Made by a program: the position numbers and the translations under genes. Shown piece after piece: positions 1-12,396 of a stretch of DNA of 64,000 bases (positions are counted from its first letter, which is position 1; each line of letters begins with the position of its first letter). Origin of the DNA: Mesodorylaimus sp. YZB2_4 (Eukaryota > Nematoda > Enoplea > Dorylaimida > Dorylaimidae); NCBI GenBank assembly GCA_030248295.1, contig JASANH010001166.1:62001-126000 (forward strand). The letters run 5' to 3'. A model generated the notes under the pieces. That model did not search any database. It was not told where the DNA came from and saw only the letters and a list, made by a program, of their open reading frames with translations.

Positions 1-17
1 ACTCGGCTGCTAACGTG

Positions 18-3000
18 ATGAAAAGAAATATTTCTTTCTCTTTGCTGATCATTGGACTGTCGGTATTGCATGTCAATGCCTCCTGTAAGAAAGTCAGTGT
101 TTCATTTAAACTTTTGGTAAAGTGGGATCCTTTTTGCAGGCAACTGCGCAAGTGGTGGAGCTTATGGTTACGGAAACGCCTGTTACAAATTGGTTAATAA
201 CAAATACTACACGTTCAGCCAGTCTTACACCGAGTGCGCAAGTTTGGCTGCGAATTTTGGAAATCCACTTATGGCCATGGGTTATTCTCGAATCGCAGTC
301 TTCACGGACATGAGCATGTATTTGACTATTATGAATAACGTCATCGAACCCGGGTCCACACCTACTGTGTGGCTCGGGGCCAGAGCGACTACTGGTGGAA
401 ATAAATTGAGCGATTATTGTTGGATGACTGATGTTTCCACGCCAGGAGCCCAAGTATCTTTGAGTACATACACCGTTAGTCAAGATACCATCTTACCCGT
501 GTGCCTCTCTATCGATGCCCCTGCTTATACGCACTTTTATGGCGACACCTGCAGCAAGGATATCTGGTACATCGTCTGCGAAATCGGTGAAGCCTTGAAA
601 ATCATACCTCCGTAGAAAATGTTTCAATAGCATGCATTTTCTTCAGGCTGCCCAGGCGTAACACTGCCAGCTGCCACTTGCCCTGGAACAGTTGGAACAA
701 ACGGCGGTTGTGATGGAAAAGTATGCGACCTAATGAAAAATGCAACTACAAGTAGGGTATGGGTTCAGCTAGGCGTTACCCACCATTACGGATAGGTACG
801 TTTTTCTTAGCTACTTCGTCCACAACTACAAGCACATCAAGTACTACGACCACAACAACAATTCCTACCACATCCACTGTACCAGTCACAACAACATCCA
901 TTGTTACAACCATTACTACCACAGCTACTTCAAGCAAAACGTCAACTGCTGCTGGTTCTACTGCAGCTCTCACTTCGTCCATTCCGGGTCCGACTTCTAC
1001 TCTAGCTCCAACCACTCTTGCTCTAACTTCCACTCTAGCTCCCACCACTTCCACTCCAGGTGCGACTTCCACTCTAGCATCCACTTCATCCACTCTGGTT
1101 TCGACTTCCACTCTAGCTCTCACATCTTATACTCCTGCTCCAATTTCAACTTTAGTTCTCACTTGGTCGACTCTGGATCCAACTTCCACTCTGGCTTCCA
1201 CGTCTTCCATTCCAGGTCCAACTTCTACTTTAGCCTCCACTTCGTCCACTCTTGGCCCGAGTCCGACGTCTACTTTTGCTCCAACCACTCTTGGTCCAAC
1301 TCCCACTCTAGCTTCCACTTCTTCCATTCCGGGTCCAACTTCTACTTTAGCCTCCACTTCGTCCACTCTTGGTCCTAGTCCGACCTCTACTTTAGCTCCA
1401 ACCACTCTTGGTCCTACTTTCACTCTAGCACCCACTTCATCCACTCCGGGTCCGACTTCTATTTTAGCTCCAAACACTATTGGTCCAACTTCCAGTCCAG
1501 CTACAACTACTTCCATTCCAGGTCCGACTTCTTCTTTAGCCTCTACTTCGTCCACTACGGATCCGACTTCTACTTTAGCCTCCACTCCAGGTCTGACTTC
1601 CACTCTAGCTCTCACTTCGCTGTCTCCGGGTCTGAGCTCCACTCCAATAATCACATTAACTCCCACTAGTTCTACGATCACGGCCGCCTCCATTCTTTTA
1701 ACCAATGCTCCAAGCAGCAGCATTGCAACATCGGCTGTACCAAGCGTAGATTCGACACCCACGCAAGTTGCCATCGCTTCCAGTAGCATTGTCAGCACAC
1801 TTGTATCAAGCCTCAGTACTAACATCTTGACATCCGGTACCCTGTTAATTACATCTACTGACCCTGTGCTGTCAATATCAACAGCTCTCATAGCAACGTC
1901 TCAATCAAGTACAAGTTCGGTAAAATCATCAAAAGAGATGTCATCAACTTTCCACACAACTTTCCCAGCATCACCAACTTCAGCGCCAGTGTCAAGTACA
2001 ACATCACCGATGCCTTCAAGTGCACTTTCATCGGCTTCACCATCAGAGCTTTTCACTACGACTTCTCTAGCGAGTCCAGCAACGTCTTCTGTAACCGTAG
2101 CATCAACCATGTCTTCCATGTCCACAACCGCAAGCTCAACACCCCAACTGTTATCCTCGTCGTCAACAGCGACATCGTCTGTTATTTCGCCAGCTCCCTC
2201 TACATCTCTGTCTCTGTCATCTATGACTCTAGCAGCACTATTGACATCGTCACCTGTGCCAGCGACGACACCAACCCTATCTTTTACTACTGAGGTTTCT
2301 CCAGCGACCTCCACTGCACCCTCACCTAGCACAATCACCGCTTCGTCAACCGTTGCTACAAATTTTTCCTCAGCTGCAATATCTACGTGGACCGCTCAAC
2401 AAATGACATCGTTGGTATCCACTCTGGCAATTAGTTCATCATTGACTGCGACGTGGGCCCCCAGTGTCTCCCTGAACACTAGTTCATTGAAGCCCGTGAC
2501 AACGGGCTCCACAGCGCTACCCAGTTCCCCTGGAATAACTTCCTTCTCTCAGGCTTCGGCTCCAGGTTCCACATCGTCCATTTCACCTGGACTCCCCACA
2601 ACATTTCTGTCTTTAACGTCACCTGCATCGACTGCTCTTGCGACATCTTCAGCAACCATGACGTCTCTCTCCATCGCATCCGCTACCACGCCTCCTCTCG
2701 CTGTATCCCCCGTCGCATCTTCAAAATTCATTGTAATACCAAGTACGAGTACATCGTTGCTGGCCGCCCCATCCACAACACTCACAACTCTAAAATCTCT
2801 GTATCAAACAACAGCATTTACCTCACCACCGACATCTGCATCAATGTCACAAACGTATTCTACATCCCCAGCCTCTTTACTAACTACTGTTGTCTCCACA
2901 GCGCCTAGCGCAGGTTCAGTTGGTTCAGTGGATTCATCAAGCATCGCTCCTGTCTCGCTTACGCCAGAAGCTGTCACATCGCCAAAGACTCAAGGTGATT

Positions 3001-6000
3001 TTTCGACTGATGCAGCCTCTTACACCACAATGTCATCACCAACACCATCCAGCCTCGCCCCGTCTATATTGGCAGGTTTAGTAACAAGCCAGGCATCTCT
3101 CCTCAACACTATGTCGTCAGTGTCGTCTGGTGATCCGTCTACATCGGCCAGCTCAAGTGCGCAATACTGTATCATGACCTATGATTTTAGTTTTAGCCTC
3201 TTTTTGCTTACAGGTGTCCCCATTGCGTCAACGACTCGTACAAAAGACTCATCACCTTGGCCATCCACAATTTCATTGATCACGCAGCAGTCACCAGTCA
3301 TTTCTACAGCCTTTACTCAAACATCGCCAAAATCATCTGTTGCTTCAGACAAGGAGCACACGCACTCATTAAGTGTCGCAGCTCCAGCAGCAGGTTCGGC
3401 CATCAGTAATGCTCCGTTTACCAATTATGGCACTGTAGAGACAGGATCATTCGCTCCAACATCCGCCAGAGCGACATCTGGCGAAACTCCTCTGCCCTCT
3501 CCTTCGCCAAACCAGACTACATCCCCAGCAGGTAGTAACAGACAAACCTTTTCGGTGTCAGCGTAGCACCCGAGGTCTGTGTGTCTCTTTTGCAGCTCCG
3601 ATATACACCAAGACAATCTCAGGATCTGCAGCAGATCCAAATAACGGCACCACATCGCCTACATCTACGCCCAGCCTTCCGGACAGAAGTGCCACTAGAG
3701 GTGACCCAACTTCAAAAAGGTTCCCATCTCTCGTCTAGATTTTCTCCTTCTCTTCTATTCCAGAATTTAACACCACTCAATCAAATCAAAGCTTGACTGA
3801 AATCAGTGAATTTATCACAGCAATTTTCGACGTTTGTCTTTTTCGCACTCTTTTTAAACTGTTTTGAGGCGCTTTTATGAAACTTGCAATTTTAGGACCC
3901 GCAAGGCGACGGCCTATCTAAGCTAACGATGGCGCAATCAGCTCTCAAGTACGTCGTGACAGACCTTAACGAAACTGTGCAGAAACAGGTTGGCATGCAA
4001 TGGTCTAGCACATTTATAAACTGCGTTTATAACGGAGTCGACTGCCTGGCAGAACAGTAAGAAGCCATGCCAAATACTATGTGTTTTCCCGTAACCTGCA
4101 GCTCTCGGGTACCCCCAGTTTCATGTACTGGACGGAGGGGTGTCATTCAAAAGATTCTTATCTAACAACTCTTTAATAACAGCCCCCGCCGTGTCGAGGA
4201 TGTAAGGCTTACAGGAAAACACACTGTAACTAAAAAAATGGTGCCATTTGATAAGGTTATCTTTTCTTTACCAGCGATTTCCACTTCGACTTCACAGCCA
4301 GCTATGGGTCATGTTTTACCTATAATTTCGAAAAGAGCAATACGAAAACATTCTCTCATGGTGGACCAAGCAATGGTAAGTTTGTTGTGTGTGTTTCCCT
4401 GGTTTCGTCCGACACAAATTCATGCTCCTGTGGTCCTAATGAAGCAAGGGAGCATGTTTTATACCTCAGTGAATGAAAATGCTTGTCGAACGAATGCATG
4501 CGTAAGCATGGGTCATGGAAGCAGAACAGCAACGCCCTAATGCCTCAGTGGGTTATGTTCCCTCTCATTTGCCTTTTGACTTTTTGCTGGGCGGCTCAAA
4601 ACTCTATGAACTTGAAATGTCATACAATAGACATCAGGTAAAGTTCGAAATGGTCGAAAGAAAACAGGGCTTACCTTAGTGCTGCCAAGTTCACCTAGTC
4701 TGTTGAAGGGTGCATGGAGTGCACAGTAGAAGGTGCATATACTATTATATCAATTGTTGTCCTGGATATACTGTAGCATTTCACGTGGGGCCGATGCAGG
4801 GGTGAGGGCTTGCAGAAGCTTGAATAGGCCGTGCGTATACTACATAGGTTTCATTTGCAATCATAGCCCAGTTTGGTGTTTTTTAATCAAGCAGCGCCCT
4901 GATCACACATTTAAAATGTACATGTCCAGTTTGGCGCCTATTCAAGTTCAATAGTTCCAACGATATGCGCTGAAAATACTAATTTCGTTTCCCGGCACCG
5001 CTCCCCAGTCAGCAAGATCTTTTGTATATTGCATACACACAGTGGTACCTTGCAGCAGTCTGGTGCGATGCCAACACCATTGGCAGTAGAGGGGAGGACT
5101 TGGGGATCCATTTACTGAACTTTGTGAAATCCCTATCTCAGCTCTTTAATTTTTCTCCCTCTCCATTATAAACTGCCCTTTCCTACCGAAACGACGCACC
5201 AATTCTGGCTCAATTATAGTCAGTGAGACCAAAACTGTTAAATTCTGACACCTGATAAATACTACTTTATGCATTTATGTATGCAGAATAATTACCTGAA
5301 ATCTGATTATTCATGAATACCCAGATTTCATTCCACCTGGATACACCTGGATTTCAGATGCCAGGCTTCTTCCACATGACTCACGTGAATGTATTGTCAT
5401 ATCACGTGGCTCCCATGTGGTCGGGGGGGGGGGGGGGAGACCCATATGAATCCTAGTGGAACAGATAGCTAGCTGAGCAAGATCAGGCAACTCCATACCG
5501 TACATTCATAACATTACCACATGTTTATATGTCGATAATGTCCTTATGGTCTAGATTCATGGATTTCCAAGTCTTATCACTGTATCTCAAAAAAAATTTT
5601 TGGGCAGATATAAAAAAGTCTTGGGGATTCTAGGGTTAAATGTCTTATTCTTACATCAGCCGTTACTTCGAAACCATATGCTTAAGCGAGAGGGTACACG
5701 TGACGTGGCATATCGTTAGTTTTCTTCATTTTAGGCTTGAGGCTTGTTCTCAGCGGAAATCAAAGTGATTACATTTGTACATCGGACTCGGCTGGGTTTA
5801 GAGTTACTCTACAAGATCAAAATGAGGATCCATTTCCTGAAACAAACGGCTTCTACGTTAGAACTGGCGTCATTACATCTGTGGTAGTTTATAGAGTGAG
5901 TTGCGCACAAAGACTTGTTCCCAAAACTAGCAAGACACAATGATATACAAAATAAAGGAAAATACGCAGCCCCATTTTTCGACCCCATTATTTTAAGTAG

Positions 6001-7471
6001 CATAACATTTTTCTTTTTAACAGACTATCACAAACGTTGAAAACGATTGTATAGCAGCGCCTGATAAGAGGACCTATTATTACAATGGGACATATACGAC
6101 GGAGGTACAGTATGCATTAGAAAATTTTTTAGACCTCGCCGCAACTTACGAGTTGTAGTCCATTTAAATTTTTTAAAATTACATAGGGTTGCATTCGTGG
6201 ATGTTACCAAAGAACTGTGTTGGGGATTTGCGGGTGCGCGGATCCCCGTTTTGCAAAACCTCAAACCGCGAGGACTTGTGATACACGTGACAGTGAGTAG
6301 AGTACTCTACATCTGCATGACCTCAATCGAACTTATTGTTTTCTCTCAGTCGACTGCTTGGAAGGATTAATGTCCTGTTTTGACGTGGATATTTGGGGAC
6401 AGAGATTGCAATTGCCCTAAACCATGTTTGTAAGTCGGGACTGAAATTTCTGCTCTTCGAATTTTATGAATATGATCGTTTTGTCTGAAAAATAATTTTA
6501 GCATTGTGACGTATCAGACGGGAGTTACCGTATCGGCATTGAATTTCAACAGTCGTCACTGGGTAAGAATGCCGTAAACAAATAATAATAACCTTACTTC
6601 TCCTTTTTCAGTCCACAACTTGCGATCGCATTCGAAGAAAAGGATGGAATGGAACTTGCGCTGATTTCTTGCGGTAAGATACAACACATTTTTTCATTCA
6701 TTTTCTCTAACAAAAGGTTTCTGGCCTCCCTCTGCAAGCCTTATCGCCTTGTAGGCTTAGAAATATACAGTAGAGTAGAGATACAGAACTTTTGTTTGGT
6801 GATAGTCATGGAGACAATACAGGCACCTCCATCGAAATAGTACAGGACGAGACCTTCGGAAATTTTTAACAAACCCCAACCTCGGAGGCTCATTGAGATA
6901 ATCGTTCCAAAGTAATCTAAACTGTAAATCAGGAGAGTCTTACCAACACCTTTAATCGGACCTTTTTAACACAATATTGGAGACATCTATCTAATTCATT
7001 CCACAGCCAGATCTCCATGACCAGAGCATGCAGTGCAGGACAGTGCCAATTGGAATTGGTGTCTGTCTGAGGATGAGTCGAGTATCTGAAACCGACCTGA
7101 CTCACCCATGTTTCGTTTCGTGTATAACATTTCATACGCAGAGAGGTTCACGTTAGTGAGCAGAAGACATGATCAAACTGAGCTAGCTATATTTTAGGAA
7201 AAATGTGGCTGTTCTTGAAATTTTTTACGACCGCCTCACTGAATTGCGCTATGATGAAATTGACGAATATCCAGTAAGTTAAAACTGTTCTGATTACAAA
7301 ACAGATTGCTCGCGCAATGCGACATTCTTTTAGCTTCTGAATTTCTTGAGTGACGTTTCGGCAGTGTTTGGTTTATATTTCGGCATTTGTCTGATAAGCG
7401 TGTTTGAACTTATCACTCTGCTGCTGAGGATGCTTTTGCACTGCCTCGACTGCAAAACAACTAAAACTTAA
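18..7471 (+). CDS. CTLD-mucin-DEG/ENaC fusion membrane protein
   Basis: Hand-spliced from 17 exons: 18-84, 140-586, 647-751, 811-3156, 3214-3531, 3596-3700, 3764-3831, 3896-4056, 4275-4375, 5735-5895, 6024-6104, 6187-6292, 6350-6429, 6502-6562, 6612-6673, 7198-7273, 7334-7471; about 1,493 residues. Order: signal peptide (MKRNISFSLLIIGLSVLHVNA); CTLD (about 23-171; VWLGA, then Cys-Trp and a final IVCE); Cys-rich linker; Ser/Thr/Pro stalk (about 206-1130); DEG/ENaC ectodomain with CVYNGVDC, YGSCFTYNFE, HGGPSNG, NQSDY, AGFRV, PFPETNGF, CGCADPRF and CNCPKPC; membrane helix (about 1455-1480). The usual first channel helix and its following TICN-type segment were not found. Phases agree at every junction except exon 13, which carries one surplus base (see finding). 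Known: the family forms trimeric cation channels with two helices per subunit. Inferred: here a type I surface protein. Alternative: a separate first exon with TM1 that I missed, or two genes. Confidence 0.72.
1191..1424 (+). repeat. 117-bp tandem repeat in mucin stalk
   Basis: Two adjacent units (1191-1307 and 1308-1424) match closely and each encodes 39 residues of the pattern ASTSSIPGPTSTLASTSSTL followed by GPSPTST and APTTLGPT. Less regular relatives spread from about 960 to 1640. The unit length is a multiple of three, so copy number can change without breaking the frame, as in mucin VNTRs. Confidence 0.85.
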
Positions 7472-7496
7472 AAATATATTTGAGTCAACATTAGTG

Positions 7497-7502
7497 AATA
7501 AA
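7497..7502 (+). promoter_or_regulatory. Poly(A) signal of the CTLD-mucin-DEG/ENaC gene
   Basis: AATAAA lies 26 bases after the TAA stop ending at 7471, the usual spacing for a short 3' UTR. It supports 7334-7471 as the terminal exon. Confidence 0.55.
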
Positions 7503-7673
7503 ACTAAAATTGAACAAACTCTTTCAATTTCGTGTTGCTATGACCGACTAAAGAAATATTGTCATTTGCCAAAAACTGAGGAGAGAATCATTTTAAATCA
7601 TTGGTTTCTTGCAAATCAAAATCATTGGTCTTGCTACGATTTGTATTTCCAAGATAGCTATCCCTCGACTCTC

Positions 7674-9116
7674 CTAGGGAATGTAGTTGTAGTGATGGCA
7701 AGAGCTCGTCGCAAGCACGGTGCTGCCCTCGTTTGATGACCAAGTGAAAAATTGGCACGAGTTGCTGGTGCAATCGACTGTGCTCTGAACATAATTGAAG
7801 CTTCTACACCAGGCCCACTTGGCGCATGCATTCGCACATTCTTGAGGGGTCAGTGCTGGCATTTCTTGAATTGGTATTTCGGTCATGCACAAATTGGTCA
7901 TCGTGTATTGATCGTTGTAAGCTGAAGTGCCAAAAATGTAGTGACTGTTCGACCTTCTACACGCCTAGTCTCTCTTGTATCTACCCAGACGATTATTGGT
8001 CGTTTGGTAACCAGTCTAATCATATTTTGCCACCGTGTGTACAAGCTATATACTACAGCACAGCATGTACTGTATGTGTATGTACAGTACAGTAGGTAGC
8101 TCATGTAGATCATTAGCTAATCTACATGCCGTAGTGTACCATACAGTAGCTGCATCACGGGGGCATGTGCAGCTCTGTATTGCAGTGCTTATACAGCATG
8201 AAGAAGTCCGTTGCTAGTAGCAGGAGTGCCCCCTCCTACGCCTGTCATGCTTGGGTACAGTAGGACCAGAGGTAGACCAACATGAAGATGCTGAAACCTT
8301 CAAAGCACGTGGTAGAAAATGTGCTGATTGTAAATGTAAGAGTGAAAGAGAAGAGCCAGAAGACTGTATGTATCGGTACTTACTGCTGGCTTGGCAGACA
8401 GGGAACCATCCGAAACTAACGCATGAGTCGTCAGTGAACTCTGGACTTATACATCGGGGAGTTGGGACTGTCCCGCTATCGCTTCCAGTGTAATATCTTG
8501 CCAGGGTGTTTGCTGCTGAAAGCCTCGGATGCGCATGCGTTTCATTTTCGAACCAGTAGGTCGTGTTCAAGGTAATTGCGAATGGTGGATTGGACCATGT
8601 AACATCATGCAGGGCCCACAAAAGAAGGTAATAATATGCGTCTGGCAATGTGTAGCCTGCTGTGTAAGCCTGCTCAGATGGCAATAAAAATATACGTTTT
8701 CGTTACTTCTACCCTAAAGAACACTTTCAGTTACCTGGCCAACAACGTAAATGTGATTTTTTTCACGTTGGGAATGCGCTTGCGCCAAAATCGCTCCATA
8801 GCTGCGGCACACCCGCCAGGCTCCTTCCCAATCGGTTCGATTTTCTCCTACGTAACCGATGAAGTAACATCGACTGCCATCGACCACGCCATTCACTTGG
8901 TCGCACGTTGTCTGCAGGCCTTGGCAGACCCAACCTAATTGTGAAGAGAAAATAATAAACACCACTCCACAAGTTTTTAAATGAAAGGCCCAGTGGTACC
9001 ATACAAAGGTGGCACAAACATCTTCTATCAAAGACCATTTTCCGACTTCCCTTACTTGATTGATTTAAATCGGCGGACTGTGAAATTTGGAAAAAGACAA
9101 AGAAAATGAGGTACAT
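7674..9116 (-). CDS. Secreted CTLD-PAN protein, copy 1
   Basis: Four exons on the minus strand: 9116-9056 (signal peptide, MYLIFFVFFQISQSA), 8934-8735 (first half of CTLD: VDGSRCYF, then W-x2-AW-x2-C-x3-GAILA), 8669-8384 (second half: NTTYWF, then CISPEFTDDSC and a final VCQAS), 7921-7674 (PAN/apple domain with CANACAKWAWCRSFNY and a terminal HHYNYIP). Phases at the junctions are 1, 0 and 1 and the exons sum to 265 codons including the stop, so about 264 residues. Known: CTLDs bind sugars or proteins, and PAN domains bind proteins or glycans. Inferred: a secreted recognition protein. It has two same-strand paralogues at 34837-39834 and 41025-43980. No calcium-binding EPN/QPD or WND triplet is obvious, so calcium-dependent sugar binding is not supported. 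Confidence 0.8.
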
Positions 9117-12100
9117 TTCATAAGATTCTAGTTCGCAATGACTTATATCACGTACTGTACCACACCACGGCTCGGTTCCAGGCACTTTGACTGGCTCATA
9201 GCAGAGGAACACAGAAGCGCGACGACCGTTTCCTGAATACTGAATGCACAGTGTGACGGCAGCCTCATAGTACTGGTGATATGTCCTTTTGTTAGACGAA
9301 TATGCCTCGCATAGCAACGATCAAAGTTAGCTAGCTCTGTCCTTAGACACAGTAGGAAACACTTTGCCAACAGAAGTTACTTCTGCTGGAACCCTGGGCA
9401 TTCTTCGATTCGGAGCTTAGAATAATTATGCGGCCTTTTTAAAATGTGGTACACGAACTCTTTGTTAGCATTATTTCTTAGCTTACTGAAGGACTAGCTC
9501 ACTCAGATCGATCCTTCGAACAGCCTGTCAAGACCGGCCTACGCACGTGAAGAATCATTTGGTACAATTCGGTCTGGGAGGGCCTCAAACCTTTTGCATT
9601 CTACGCGATAATATGCTGCGTGGACATGTACGTAGTACTCAGAGGTTACTCACAAGGCGGGAACGCGGGCGGTAAGTTCAGTTATAAAATTCGCGCCTTC
9701 TTTAAATTTAAAAGCAAAACTTAAACAGCAGACATGCAAAAGACTGTATTTTGTTCTCCAAGAAACTTTCAGAAAAATTAGAGGCTTTCTGAAATTTTAG
9801 CAGCGGCTTCAGCAAACACACCTCGATGGAACAGCGGCAGCGCTCCCAGAGAATTCTTTCGATAATCTTGGCGAAACGGCCATAACGTATACGATCCCCC
9901 TCCAATACGCTTCTGATGAGTCCCTAGAGGAGCGTGCTTGATCATCGTCGAAGATAGTCATCTTGCAGCCAGGTGTTTTTTGGTCTAGTTTTCAGCACTT
10001 AATGCAGAATGATTGCGATTCGAACCAAAATCCCGAATTAGGGCCTCTCTGAGGGTCAACAAGAGTAAAATTGTATTCCCGGATTCACAGCCCCCAAAAT
10101 AATATACATTGTCTACATATCCTCATAGTAGCATGCAAGCGGCTGTCACTGATCCCAGTGATAATCAAAAATTCATGGGAGCAATAACAGAAATCTCAAA
10201 TTCTGACACCCGTATTGGTTGATAACTTTTGCTGCTGCTCAATGGCGGCGCCAAATCAGGCGTACTTTCAGAAATCGAGCGCTGGCGTTTGAGCAAAGCT
10301 GGACTATTTTTGACAGCCCCATGAGCTTGGCGATCACGTGTTGGCTGATCGTGGGCAAAGACCTTGTTTTGTGTCGTCTGGCCAATCATAGTAGGGGCAG
10401 TAATATTGTTCTGGAGTTGGAACGTCCTCCATGAAGTACCAAACTGCGACTCAGAAATGGACTTCTTTCTGTTCGCAATGACTGGGAACGATGCCACTGA
10501 CACCAGACCTAAATAAGGCGCCTGAAGAAGGACATGGCACGAAGAAAGGCAACATCTGATAACTAAGGAGTTCAGGGGATGTGAAAGGCGCAGGGTTGAA
10601 GTTGCACGGCTAACAGTTGAGGACATGGGGCCGGAAAGCAGAAAGTGGGGGAAATGAAAACTGGTTAAAATCCATAATTATAAAGTCTGCCTGATCAAAC
10701 ATAAGTTATGGTTGCGAGCATACGGGTCCCATATAGTTATTACTGGCCAGGTACCTTTAAAATTTAGTCCATCGCTGGTGCTGTAACGAAATTGAGGCAA
10801 TTCAAACAAAGGTTTGTTATCAACTTTTATTTTCAGCCCGTCATCATTGACCTTATTGGAATTGTTTGGGATGTTCTGATTCATCCTTGCACTCGAAAAC
10901 CAGAAATTTCTTACTCGACAGGTTGCAGTTGAACTTCTGGCCATGCAACTGCACAAGGACAGAGTCGACGCTATCTTTTTCTAATATTGAGCCAGAACTC
11001 GTGACAGTGAATGACATACCGATCGGGCGAGATGGTGCGCATCGCAAGGGTAGCGCTAACAGACTTGAAGCAAGCCAGCCAGCCAGTAAACAAGCAAGCA
11101 AGCCAGTAAACATACATCCAGCAGGCTGGTGTCACTGTTCAAAGTCCAAGAATGTTCTACTGGGTGATGCAACCACTCGTCTGTTGGAAAACGCCAAAGA
11201 CAAAGAGACAGGGAAAACATTCCTTTTTTCGCCATCTGCGGGTGATAAACAAGTGCTACTGGTTCAAGAATAGTTGTACTGCCTTGGTGGGTGCTCCCTG
11301 GAGCTTCGTGTGATGTTGATCCGGTCACTTGGTCGATATCTGGTCAACGGAGCGATACCCGATTATTTCATTGATATGTGATCACTGAATTGATATCCTC
11401 ATTTCGTCCATACTTGCTCCTCACCTAATCGATATCTGGTCACGAGTGTAACCAGTCCTGGTAGGCGTAGGAGGGAGGTGGCCTATCGAAGTCAGCGGGG
11501 CAATAGCTCCGACTGGAGCAGGTAAGTCTCGCGACTATACCCACGGCTGAAACATCAACCCGAGGGTTGACGTCTCCCAGCCGAGGGAGAGTATTGATTA
11601 CTCTTTCCCACTCGCCATGGCCTACCAGGCGGGGGGGGGGTTACACGAGGTCGATATCCGATCGACATCACGTTGCCATCATGAGCATCGTTGCAACTTA
11701 TGGATAGGGAGAATGTGTACTTCTTCCTTCACTGGCTTTTATCGTCAAGCAGTTTCCTGGTGTAGGCTGGAGTACATGTGCGTTACCACAGAATCCATCC
11801 CACCCTCGCCTGATGCTCTGGAGAAAAGTGCAAAGAAAGGAAACTCTGCTCATTTAGCTATCTTAAGCACCACGGGGGAAGAATACGCACTTCAGAAAAG
11901 TATCTACACAAGAAAAGTATCGTTTGTACGTGCTGTGATTGTATACCGCATGAGATGAAGTTGTGGTCCGCCCAGTCACTGCAGCATTTCTTAGTACCTA
12001 CAATGCGCATTCATAAATTTGGACAAACGGTAAGTCTTTGTCGAACAATGAGTAACAAGTAAACAAGACGCAACGTGGCAGAGCATAAAAGCAAAAGACG

Positions 12101-12396
12101 AAACGTAAAAGGCAAAGAGAATAAGAATTTCTAAAGCATTCCTAGTTTGAAACCTCAGCATGCATTGTGTTGTATGACTTCGACTGCAAAGCACAAATCG
12201 TGCGCTAAAAAAGCAGGACACATAAACGAAAGAAAAAAAACAACTTATGTCGAGTACACGACGTGTCGACGTTGCATGATATTCGTTCATGCTTAACTGT
12301 TGTTTTCAGAAAGAACTCTACCTTCAATAGTTTCAGTACAGTCTAGTGCTAGTGCATCAAAACAGGAACGTCGAAAGGAAATTCCGAAACGGATTA
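9117..12396. other. Intergenic region, no supported gene
   Basis: I see no exon chain with matching phases. A minus ORF at 10626-10165 (153 codons) has Ser-rich stretches such as KRQRSISESTPDL and RKKSISESQF that look protein-like, but I recognise no domain and found no partner exon. Short CAAGC/CAGC-type tandem units occur near 11073-11112. A family B repeat lies at 11459-11645. Confidence 0.5.
11459..11645 (+). repeat. Dispersed repeat family B, copy 1
   Basis: Shares a long block with copies at 14396-14580 (inverted), 29745-29950 and 53328-53520: GGCGTAGGAGGGAGG, then CGAAGTCAGCGGG, then CTGAAACATCAACCCGAGG, and finally CTCCCACTCGCCATGGCCTA just before a G tract. The middle forms an imperfect palindrome around the CCCGAGGG centre. 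Coding capacity is nil, so a SINE-like or other non-autonomous element is most likely. Confidence 0.75.

Noticed and set aside
776..2338. Long minus-strand Val/Glu-rich ORFs opposite the mucin stalk
   Set aside because: They are the antisense of Ser/Thr/Pro codon repeats, with no splice sites or domain pattern of their own.
8763..9317. 184-codon minus ORF as one uninterrupted CTLD gene start
   Set aside because: It reads through an intron in the wrong frame; the phase-matched signal-peptide exon is 9116-9056.
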